Positions 1-4,987 of a DNA stretch of 6,678 bases are shown one piece after another. Position numbers and translations under genes: made by a program. The DNA lies in the NCBI GenBank assembly GCA_022448665.1, contig JAKUUO010000022.1:15516-22193 (forward strand), written 5' to 3'. Below the pieces are notes generated by a model. It did not search any database and was not told the origin of the DNA. It saw only the letters and a list, made by a program, of their open reading frames with translations. How positions within the stretch are numbered: position 1 is the first letter of the stretch; each line of letters starts with the position of its first letter. The stretch is from Candidatus Thalassarchaeum betae (lineage in GTDB: Archaea; Thermoplasmatota; Poseidoniia; Poseidoniales; Thalassarchaeaceae).

Positions 1-923
1 CGCTTCATGAACGAGTGACCGGTCCTCACCATCCTCGGCACCCCGCCGGCCGCTGTAATCGCCTCCTCGAGCGCCATACTGCACTTGACATCGAAGTAGA
101 CGGCCCGCTCATCCTCGGATGCATCATCGGTGAGGTTCGACAGCACGTCCTTCGCGAAGATAGCCATCAGCCTGTCTGGGTGGATGAAGCGACCGGCCTC
201 GTCGACCACTCCGATGCGGTCGCCGTCGCCGTCCATCCCGATGCCGAACTCAGCGCCGTGCTCGACCACCGCTGCGGCGAGGTCGGCCATGTTCTCCGGG
301 CGTGTGGGGTCGGGAGGGTGGTTGGGGAACGTGTTGTCCCAGTCACAGTGCAGAGGGACCGCGTCAACGCCCAGAGCCTCCATCAAACGCATCGCGAGCG
401 GACCCGGCACGGCGTTACCGCAATCGACAACGATCCGCATCGCTCTTGCCGGCTTGCCTGCGTTATCGACGACGATATCGAGGTAGTGGTCCTCGAAGTT
501 CTCCACCAGCACGTGAGAGCCAGCACCCTCGCGGAACTCACCGCTCTCGAAGGTCCCGCGCAACTCTTGCAGCTCGTCCCCTGCAACGGGCAGTTTGCCG
601 TGGCAGATCTTGAAGCCGTTGTACTCTGGCGGATTGTGGCTTGCGGTGATGGCTACCGCGGCTTGGACTGGCAGATCCACAGTGGCGCGGTACAGCACTC
701 CCGTGGTTGTCACGCCTAGGTCAAGGACGTCCGCGCCCGTGCTGAGTACCCCCTCGACGAACGCCGCATGGAGCTCCTCACCCGACTCCCTGATGTCGCG
801 TGCGACGGCGACCGCGCCAGCGTCCAGATGGGTCGCCACCGCCATACCGAGGGTGTTGGCGAACTCGACCGTCAGATCGCTTCCCGCGATGCCGCGTATG
901 TCGTACGCCTTGAACACGCTCAC
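1..923 (-). CDS. Phosphomannomutase/phosphoglucomutase, C-terminus cut by window edge
   Basis: Alpha-D-phosphohexomutase that interconverts hexose 6-phosphate and hexose 1-phosphate (mannose and/or glucose), feeding nucleotide-sugar synthesis in the cytoplasm. 307 codons are visible; the family is usually about 450 residues, so roughly the last third lies beyond the left edge. Seen: N-terminal FKAYDIRGI (residues 4-12), the phosphoserine loop TASHNP (93-98, catalytic Ser95), the metal-binding loop DGDGDR (231-236), and the start of domain 3 with TGHSFMK (301-307). The GTG start at 923 follows GGAG (930-933) at a 6-nt spacing and lies just downstream of an in-frame TAG; a second GTG two codons on (917) has a poorer spacing. 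It is the last visible gene of the minus-strand block, 52 nt after the cupin gene. Substrate preference (Man, Glc or GlcN) cannot be told from this part, so no symbol is given. Confidence 0.93.
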   Translation of the reverse strand, partial: MSVFKAYDIRGIAGSDLTVEFANTLGMAVATHLDAGAVAVARDIRESGEELHAAFVEGVLSTGADVLDLGVTTTGVLYRATVDLPVQAAVAITASHNPPEYNGFKICHGKLPVAGDELQELRGTFESGEFREGAGSHVLVENFEDHYLDIVVDNAGKPARAMRIVVDCGNAVPGPLAMRLMEALGVDAVPLHCDWDNTFPNHPPDPTRPENMADLAAAVVEHGAEFGIGMDGDGDRIGVVDEAGRFIHPDRLMAIFAKDVLSNLTDDASEDERAVYFDVKCSMALEEAITAAGGVPRMVRTGHSFMK

Positions 924-955
924 GGCCCGCTCCAGATGCCGGCACTCCTAAGCGT

Positions 956-968
956 TCCCGATTCGGGA
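956..968. repeat. Perfect 13-bp palindrome upstream of the phosphohexomutase gene
   Basis: TCCCGA-T-TCGGGA is a perfect inverted repeat around position 962, lying in the 52-nt gap between the cupin stop and the phosphohexomutase start. No T-run follows it in the minus direction, so it does not look like an intrinsic terminator. It could be a small operator or a weak hairpin, or it could be chance. Confidence 0.35.
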
Positions 969-975
969 CAGAGAC

Positions 976-1332
976 TCAGTCAGCGTACTTGTCGGCGCCT
1001 TGGAAGTGCAGTGAGACGTATTTCTCGTCGCCGACCACCCAACTGTCGTGCGGCTCGGGGCCGATGTAGAACAGATCGCCCGGGCCTAGGGTGTACACCT
1101 CGCCGTCTTTGAAAGCGCATGTCGCATGGCCCTCGAGCACCATCCCGAGATGCTCGATCTCGCAGAAATCCGTACCGGTCAGCGGAGAGACATCGACAGA
1201 CCACTTCCAGCCGGGCTCGTAGGTAGCCCGACCGATTGTCATGCCATCGAAGTGCACTACCTCGAACCTGCCCTTCTCAAACTCCCGTAACTCGTCAGGC
1301 TCCTCGAAACGCTTCAGGATGATGTCGTGCAT
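976..1332 (-). CDS. Small single-domain cupin protein
   Basis: 118-residue cytoplasmic cupin of unknown substrate. The core beta-barrel motifs are visible: EHLGMVLEGHA (60-70) as cupin motif 1, and LGPGDLFYIGPEPHDSWVVGDE (82-103) as motif 2. The usual HxH pair of motif 1 is absent (T-D-F at the aligned site). His61 stands where the motif-1 Glu ligand normally is and His95 occupies the motif-2 His, so metal binding, if any, uses a reduced set. The pattern 'EPGWKWS...GTD...H-x-G-x-VL-x-G...PHDSWVVGDE' recurs in a widespread family of small uncharacterised cupins. The ATG at 1332 shares its A with the TAA of the RidA gene upstream, with GGGGAG just before it. A TTG five codons earlier (1347) would also be open, but lies inside the RidA gene with no advantage. 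Binding of a small metabolite or a sensor role is inference only. Confidence 0.85.
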   Translation of the reverse strand: MHDIILKRFEEPDELREFEKGRFEVVHFDGMTIGRATYEPGWKWSVDVSPLTGTDFCEIEHLGMVLEGHATCAFKDGEVYTLGPGDLFYIGPEPHDSWVVGDEKYVSLHFQGADKYAD

Positions 1333-1706
1333 TATGCTCCCCCGCAACCGCGAAACGCTTCACAAACGATCTCTATGAGTGCCCCGCCCGGCAAATCCAC
1401 GACTCCGTAGGCCGCTCTCGAAGGGGGCATTCCGTCCTCAAGCCATTCGGAGTAGATCTCATTCACCGTTGAGTAGTAACCTATGTCAGCCAACAGGACA
1501 GTGACCTTGACGAGGTCCGCCTTGGAACTGTTGGCCGCTGCCAGAAGCTCGTCTATCTTGGCAAGAGTGCCACGAGTCTGCGCCTCAATCCCTTCCACCG
1601 AGACGTCAATCTGACCGGACAGCCAGATGTGGTCCTTCACGTTGATTCCCGGGCTGTATGGTGCGAGCGTGGGTTCGCCAGTATCTATTTTCAGTTTACG
1701 AGCCAT
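1332..1706 (-). CDS. RidA (YjgF/YER057c/UK114) family protein
   Basis: 124-residue single-domain protein of the RidA superfamily. The characterised members are cytoplasmic homotrimeric enamine/imine deaminases that clear reactive 2-aminoacrylate-type intermediates made by PLP enzymes. Seen: TLAPYSPG (13-20), with Tyr17 at the family's conserved tyrosine; HIWLSGQI (26-33); MPPSRAAYGVVDLPGGALIEI (93-113). Arg97 aligns with the carboxylate-binding Arg105 of E. coli RidA, and Glu112 with Glu120. The active-site arginine is therefore present and deaminase activity is possible, though many subfamilies with this Arg remain untested. The ATG at 1706 is preceded only by a weak GGGA. It lies 30 nt after the Nudix gene, and its TAA overlaps the cupin ATG by one base, so these two genes are probably translationally coupled. 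Confidence 0.88.
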   Translation of the reverse strand: MARKLKIDTGEPTLAPYSPGINVKDHIWLSGQIDVSVEGIEAQTRGTLAKIDELLAAANSSKADLVKVTVLLADIGYYSTVNEIYSEWLEDGMPPSRAAYGVVDLPGGALIEIVCEAFRGCGGA

Positions 1707-1721
1707 GAGTCCCGCACAGGC

Positions 1722-1731
1722 TCACCGGTGA
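1722..1731. repeat. 10-bp palindrome in the Nudix-RidA gap
   Basis: TCACCGGTGA is a perfect palindrome in the 30-nt gap between the Nudix stop and the RidA start. There is no T-run after it. Its GGTGA half lies about 16-17 nt from the RidA ATG, too far to serve as a normal ribosome binding site. Function unknown; chance is plausible for this length. Confidence 0.25.
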
Positions 1732-1736
1732 TAGGC

Positions 1737-2183
1737 TTACTCACGCAGCATCTCGATGATGTCGATGTGGTCCCCGGCCATCTGTTCTGCAGTCAACCCG
1801 TCTAGGGGGACCCAGGCGGCTTCAGCAGCATCATCCCCGCCTCTCGGCTCGGCTTCGGGATCGACGTCTACGAGGTAGAACAGCGCGACGATGTGCTTGC
1901 GGGGGTCCCTGTCGGGATCTCCGTGTATGGCGAGGGCGACCGGGTCGAAGCCATCGACCCCGGTCTCCTCTCCGAGCTCGCGCAGCACGGCGTCCTCCGG
2001 GTCCTCTCCGATATCGACAAAACCGCCCGGGAAGGCCAGCCTTCCCAGCCAAGGCTCACTCCCCCTCCTGATGAGCAGGGCTTCGATTCCAGCCTCACTC
2101 TCTCTCAGGGCGACGGCATCGACGGCGACAGAGGGGTTGCGGTAACCGTCGCGTCCGCATTCATCGCACGCCTCATTCGCCAT
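1737..2183 (-). CDS. Nudix hydrolase, ADP-ribose pyrophosphatase-like
   Basis: 148-residue Mg-dependent hydrolase of nucleoside diphosphate-X compounds. The Nudix box GX5EX7REUXEEXGU is fully matched: Gly54, Glu60, Arg68-Glu69, Glu72-Glu73, Gly75-Val76. The surrounding YRNPSVAVDAVAL (14-26) and LAFPGGF (49-55) resemble archaeal ADP-ribose pyrophosphatases, so ADP-ribose or a related dinucleotide is the best guess; the box alone does not fix the substrate. The N-terminus has a lone CDEC (Cys6, Cys9), like half of the zinc ribbon seen in other Nudix proteins, without a second CxxC. The ATG at 2183 has AGGAGG (2191-2196) at a 7-nt spacing, the strongest ribosome binding site in the window. Its first 11 nt overlap the end of the cis-prenyltransferase gene, so the SD lies inside that gene's last codons. 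Confidence 0.92.
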   Translation of the reverse strand: MANEACDECGRDGYRNPSVAVDAVALRESEAGIEALLIRRGSEPWLGRLAFPGGFVDIGEDPEDAVLRELGEETGVDGFDPVALAIHGDPDRDPRKHIVALFYLVDVDPEAEPRGGDDAAEAAWVPLDGLTAEQMAGDHIDIIEMLRE

Positions 2184-3054
2184 AGCGCCGCCTCCTGCTC
2201 TGATACGACTCGATGGCCTCGTACAGGTCTTCCTTGGAGAACGAGGGCCAGTAGACGTCGGTGAAGTGCAGTTCGGAGTACGCTATCTGCCACAGCAGGA
2301 AGTTCGAGATCCTCTCCTCCCCACTGGTGCGGATTACCAGATCCGGATCGGGCAGGTCGGCTGTGTACATCCTGCTGGAGATCTGCTCCGTGTCGATCGA
2401 TTCGAGAGCGAGCTCGCCCTTGGCGTGGTCCGATGCGACCTCGCGCACCGCATCGACGATCTCCTCCCTGCCACCGTAGGCTAGACACACGGTGAACAGG
2501 AAGTTGGTGTAGTCCTCGGTGCGAGACTGGGCGTTGCCGATGGCCTCGCGTACCCGCTCGGGGAGCATCTCGAGGCGACCCATCGCCTGCACTTTGACGC
2601 CCCGCTCATGGATGCGCGGGTCTTCGGCGATCTCGTTCAGTCCAGTCACATAGAGGTCGTACAGAGCCCCCAGCTCCTCAGGAGCTCGTTCGTGGATATT
2701 CTCCGTCGAGAGGGCATACACGGTCAGATACGGTATCTCAAGATCGATGATCCAGTCCATGACCTCTTTGAGCTTCTCCTTGCCGTGACGGTGTCCGAGG
2801 TCACGCTCAATCTCCTTGTTCCAAGCGAAGCGGCGGTTGCCGTCCATGATGATCGAGATGTGCTGAGGCAACTCACTCTCCTTGAGTCGGTCTCGCAGTC
2901 TGTTGGTGCGAATCCTGTCGGTGCGCGAGATGAAGCTCCATGCGTAGCTGGAGTTGGCAATCGCCCTCGCAGGTAACGAAACCAGTCTGAATTTCAGGAA
3001 CCACTTGGCAATGCTGTCGATTCGACGCCCGAGCGACTTGCGCATGCGGCCCAT
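2173..3054 (-). CDS. uppS: Archaeal-type cis-prenyltransferase (UppS family)
   Basis: Long-chain Z-polyprenyl diphosphate synthase, which adds isopentenyl diphosphate units in cis to an allylic primer; in archaea this builds the dolichol-type carrier for glycosylation. Seen in 293 residues: SIIMDGNRRFAWNK (67-80, catalytic Asp71), GHRHGKEK (87-94), TVYALSTEN (111-119), CLAYGGREEIVDAV (190-203), and the pyrophosphate-binding block PDPDLVIRTSGEERISNF (235-252) continuing to Glu261. Arg242, Arg248, Ser250 and Glu261 match E. coli Arg194, Arg200, Ser202 and Glu213. The core is preceded by about 60 residues rich in Arg/Lys and hydrophobics (WFLKFRLV), longer than in E. coli and perhaps membrane-associating (inference). 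The ATG at 3054 has GGTGA four bases upstream; the frame stays open to 3150, but that would overlap the HAD gene and add non-conserved residues. Product chain length cannot be predicted here. Confidence 0.93.
   Translation of the reverse strand: MGRMRKSLGRRIDSIAKWFLKFRLVSLPARAIANSSYAWSFISRTDRIRTNRLRDRLKESELPQHISIIMDGNRRFAWNKEIERDLGHRHGKEKLKEVMDWIIDLEIPYLTVYALSTENIHERAPEELGALYDLYVTGLNEIAEDPRIHERGVKVQAMGRLEMLPERVREAIGNAQSRTEDYTNFLFTVCLAYGGREEIVDAVREVASDHAKGELALESIDTEQISSRMYTADLPDPDLVIRTSGEERISNFLLWQIAYSELHFTDVYWPSFSKEDLYEAIESYQSRRRRYGE
2191..2196 (-). promoter_or_regulatory. Ribosome binding site of the Nudix gene, inside uppS
   Basis: AGGAGG on the minus strand, 7 nt before the ATG at 2183, within the last codons of uppS (the Arg-rich tail). 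It fixes the Nudix start and implies that ribosomes finishing uppS can re-initiate on the overlapping gene. Confidence 0.75.
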
Positions 3055-3083
3055 GCACTCACCAAATGCTGACTGCGCTAAAG

Positions 3084-3104
3084 GGCGTCGCCTTGAATCG
3101 CACC
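3084..3104. repeat. Left arm of imperfect inverted repeat flanking the HAD gene
   Basis: The plus strand reads GGCG-TC-GCCTTGAATC-G-CACC. The reverse complement of 3666-3686 reads GGCG-AA-GCCTTGAATC-A-CACC, so 18 of 21 positions agree. This arm lies in the gap between the HAD stop and the uppS start and touches the first base of the HAD stop codon. See the right arm for the partner. Confidence 0.6.
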
Positions 3105-3637
3105 TACTCGAAGACGATATCAGCGCCTTCTCCGAGTTTGTCCAGCACACCTTTGTCGGGGTTCACGACCACGACCTGACCGGCTCGCTCCCACACTGCC
3201 ATGTCAAGATGGCTGTTGCCAGCGTAGCCGAAACCCTTCTCGCCGTATCGGGCCACCAGCGCTTCCGCCTTGCGCTGGTCTCGGAGGTTGTAGGTCGCGT
3301 CTGAAGCCATCACGTCCGAGAACAGTCCTACGTGCGCGGCGACCCTCTCGGCTACGATACGGTCCGATGCTGTAGCCAGAACCAGTGTTCGACCCCTTGC
3401 ATGCTCGCCGGTAATCCAATCGAGGAAAGCCTCGTGGTAGTCCAGTTCCGCTGGATCGAAGACCAGTCTCTCGGCGAGGTCCCGCTTCCACTGCGCTCGC
3501 TTCCCCGTGAGCTCCTTCAGCAGCATTCCCGGAAGCACCCAGGGACGCCTTGCGATGACGCGCGAGAAACTGATCCTGCTCATGTCCGAGAGAATCAGCG
3601 TACCGTCCATGTCGACGGCCAGAGGAATGTCAGACAC
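3104..3637 (-). CDS. HAD-family phosphatase related to HAD domains of UbiA fusions
   Basis: 177-residue haloacid-dehalogenase-type hydrolase, probably a cytoplasmic phosphatase. Motif I is AVDMDGTL (nucleophile Asp9, acid Asp11), motif II is LATAS (87-91, Thr89), the motif III lysine is probably Lys123 in DQRKAEAL, and motif IV is GYAGNSHLDMAVW, with Asp145. In motif IV the common GD is GN. The sequence (RRPWVLPGMLLKEL, then HEAFLDWI, LVLATASD, FGYAGNS, VVVNP) strongly recalls the N-terminal HAD domain of bacterial UbiA-prenyltransferase fusions, but no prenyltransferase half follows here. Next downstream is uppS, 49 nt away, so a polyprenyl-phosphate-linked substrate is a reasonable inference. 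Start: GTG at 3637 with GGTGA four bases upstream, the same spacing as uppS; GTG at 3649 (four residues longer, 181) is possible but has a weaker site. First gene of the minus-strand block. Confidence 0.85.
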   Translation of the reverse strand: MSDIPLAVDMDGTLILSDMSRISFSRVIARRPWVLPGMLLKELTGKRAQWKRDLAERLVFDPAELDYHEAFLDWITGEHARGRTLVLATASDRIVAERVAAHVGLFSDVMASDATYNLRDQRKAEALVARYGEKGFGYAGNSHLDMAVWERAGQVVVVNPDKGVLDKLGEGADIVFE

Positions 3638-3640
3638 AGT

Positions 3641-3646
3641 ATCACC
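3641..3646 (-). promoter_or_regulatory. Probable ribosome binding site deciding the HAD start
   Basis: The minus strand reads GGTGAT, a 6-nt match to the 16S-complementary GGAGGTGATC, just before the GTG at 3637. If the GTG at 3649 were the start, this site would lie within codons 2-3. The GGTGA-to-start distance (4 nt) equals that of uppS, which favours the shorter protein. Confidence 0.5.
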
Positions 3647-3665
3647 CACGCATCTCGCTGAGGGG

Positions 3666-3686
3666 GGTGTGATTCAAGGCTTCGCC
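3666..3686. repeat. Right arm of imperfect inverted repeat flanking the HAD gene
   Basis: This is the partner of 3084-3104 in opposite orientation, with 18 of 21 bases complementary and a central uninterrupted 10-bp block GATTCAAGGC (plus strand). In a minus-strand transcript starting upstream of 3686, this arm would be in the HAD 5' leader and could pair with the arm behind the stop codon, closing a stem around the whole coding region. Confidence 0.6.
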
Positions 3687-3711
3687 GACCGATTCAATGA
3701 AGCCGACGACC
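3671..3711. repeat. Two tandem GATTCAA...GCCGAC direct repeats
   Basis: Copy 1 (3671-3690) is GATTCAA, six bases, GCCGACC. Copy 2 (3691-3711) is GATTCAA, four bases, GCCGACGACC. They abut, giving a GATTCAA period of 20 bp, about two helix turns. GATTCAA or its complement occurs only three times that I can find in the window, all next to the HAD gene. A tandem operator for a DNA-binding regulator is the natural reading, but this is inference. Confidence 0.45.
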
Positions 3712-3758
3712 ACGTCGTGGCCCCGGGGCAGCGAACATGTCAGAGCAGGAGAGGCAGT

Positions 3759-3763
3759 GGAGG
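3759..3763 (+). promoter_or_regulatory. Ribosome binding site deciding the start of the unknown membrane gene
   Basis: GGAGG lies 9 nt before the ATG at 3773. The upstream in-frame ATG at 3737 has only a G-run (3725-3728) and no proper SD, so 3773 is preferred. The longer form would add 12 residues. Confidence 0.6.
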
Positions 3764-3772
3764 CCGGCCGCT

Positions 3773-4987
3773 ATGGCTGAGGTGGAGAGCGATTCCGAGG
3801 CTCCTGCGGGCTTTCAAGCAGTCAAATTCGCCGGAACCGGAATGGTGGCCAGTATGTTAGAGCCAATCTCCATATCAAATGCAGATGATTGGAAGTTGCT
3901 GATTTCCGAACTGGAGCCTTGGGGGCAGGTTCCAGATTCGGGTTCCATAACCGAAGCCTCCTCCGAATCCTCCGAGCGTGGCATGATAGCCACTCTGAGT
4001 GCCAACGGTCTTTGGATCGCCGAGTTCCTCCCGTGGGGGTCGGACGGCCGCCTCAGGGCCAGAGCCAGAGCAGCACCGGAGGGCTCACGGGTCCCCTCAG
4101 GAGGTTATACTTGGACGGACAGGGACGTGATACTTCTCTGGAGTGCCCCGGATGCGGGTTCTGATGCAGCCTCGGAGTTGAGGGAGGCCCTGCGAGTGGA
4201 CGACTTGTCCGATGCGCAGGGGATTCTGCGCGTAGCCGGAGAGGTGCTCGGCCGCTATCACTCCGCGGTGGAGGAAGTCAGAACGACTCCGCGAGACCCC
4301 TCTCGCTGGAACGCCAGGACGCAGTGGCTGGAAGAGACACTCCGGGCTACCCACCTCTGGCGCGCCAAGTACTCAAAGAACCAGCCCTGCACCCTCAGTC
4401 TCGGCGATGTCAGGCTGTCGGACATCTCCGCGGACTCGCTCAGGATAGGCAGGCCTAGGCTGGCAGACGCTCTTCGCACTCACACCTGCGAGTTCCCGGC
4501 GATGCGCGACCTCGCATCGCTGGTCCACGACCTGTCCCGTATCCACTACTCCTCTTCCACCAGTCTGGACCAGACTCCCCTGCGCTTGGCGCTGATCGAG
4601 GGATGGAAGTCAACAGCACCGGCGGATTGGGCATCAGACGATGCCTTCTACTCACATCGCGGTGGATTGGCGATCTGGGAGTACGAGCAGTGTCTGCTCG
4701 ACGTGCTCGAGTCCACCTCGCATCAATCAGGTGCGCCAGAGCCGGCAGTGACTACGCTGGCTTACGTCAAGGCTTACCAGAAGCGGATGTTCAGCAACCG
4801 CACCTTCTCGTCACTTTCGGTGATGGCCGCGTTCTTCGGCATCGTCTCTTTGGTCAATACATTCCCACCTACGATGGGGGAAGTTCCTATTCCGATAGCC
4901 TGCATCGCCCTGAGTTACTGGCTGTACGGGGTCTACAAGCGTATGTCCCCGCCCCCGGAGAGGCCGTTCACCCATCTCGGGAGATGA
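3773..4987 (+). CDS. Unknown protein: degenerate kinase-like domain plus two C-terminal TM helices
   Basis: 404 residues that I do not recognise as a named family. The order of elements resembles aminoglycoside-phosphotransferase/choline-kinase-type folds: a linker helix GEVLGRYHSAV (156-166); LSLGDVRLSDI (208-218) where HGDLHPGNI would be expected, keeping Asp212 but with His changed to Leu and Asn to Asp; LRIGRPRLADAL (223-234) where the metal-binding DFG/D-F/W segment would sit, with no Asp at the aligned spot; then RDLASLVHDLSRIHY (245-259), like the conserved DLA-LLH helix; and LIEGWK...YSHRGGLAIWEY (274-304). The missing residues suggest an inactive or altered kinase. Two hydrophobic segments follow (about 345-363 and 371-388) and a short Pro-rich tail. 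The N-terminus is acidic. Divergent from HAD-uppS; it overlaps the phosphoglycerate mutase gene tail-to-tail by 20 nt. The coding call is firm; the fold assignment is tentative. Confidence 0.8.
   Translation: MAEVESDSEAPAGFQAVKFAGTGMVASMLEPISISNADDWKLLISELEPWGQVPDSGSITEASSESSERGMIATLSANGLWIAEFLPWGSDGRLRARARAAPEGSRVPSGGYTWTDRDVILLWSAPDAGSDAASELREALRVDDLSDAQGILRVAGEVLGRYHSAVEEVRTTPRDPSRWNARTQWLEETLRATHLWRAKYSKNQPCTLSLGDVRLSDISADSLRIGRPRLADALRTHTCEFPAMRDLASLVHDLSRIHYSSSTSLDQTPLRLALIEGWKSTAPADWASDDAFYSHRGGLAIWEYEQCLLDVLESTSHQSGAPEPAVTTLAYVKAYQKRMFSNRTFSSLSVMAAFFGIVSLVNTFPPTMGEVPIPIACIALSYWLYGVYKRMSPPPERPFTHLGR

Larger units (their letters stand above)
3638..3772. promoter_or_regulatory. Divergent intergenic region between HAD and unknown membrane gene
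   Basis: This 135-nt spacer must hold the promoters for the leftward HAD-uppS block and the rightward gene. I find no AT-rich TATA-like box and no convincing -10/-35 pair; the region is GC-rich with a run of six G at 3662-3667. It contains the right arm of the inverted repeat, two tandem GATTCAA-led repeats (3671-3711) and a CCACG-T-CGTGG palindrome (3710-3720). These are candidate regulator sites. Its role as a promoter region is inferred from gene orientation. Confidence 0.5.

Noticed and set aside
15..719. Long plus-strand open frame (234 codons)
   Set aside because: It is antisense to the phosphohexomutase gene, whose minus-strand frame carries TASHNP and DGDGDR. The plus-strand translation has no recognisable motif and no ribosome site.
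924..975. Intrinsic terminator after the cupin gene
   Set aside because: The palindrome is not followed by a T-run on the minus strand, and the downstream gene runs in the same direction.
1891..2264. Two overlapping plus-strand frames across the Nudix gene
   Set aside because: Antisense shadows of a perfect Nudix box; GC-rich sequence commonly leaves such frames open.
2608..2976. Plus-strand frame of 122 codons
   Set aside because: Antisense to the conserved core of the cis-prenyltransferase, with no family resemblance.
3055..3150. Upstream extension of the uppS frame to 3150
   Set aside because: It would overlap the HAD gene end, has no ribosome site at 3150 and adds Ser/Arg-rich sequence unlike the family. 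ATG 3054 has GGTGA at the right place.
3084..3686. Inverted repeat as transposon ends around the HAD gene
   Set aside because: There is no transposase, no target-site duplication next to the arms, and the enclosed gene is well matched in composition to its neighbours. A regulatory or RNA-structure role is more likely.
3638..3772. Archaeal TATA box or bacterial -10/-35 promoter in the divergent spacer
   Set aside because: No AT-rich hexamer at a sensible distance from either start; I cannot support a specific promoter position.
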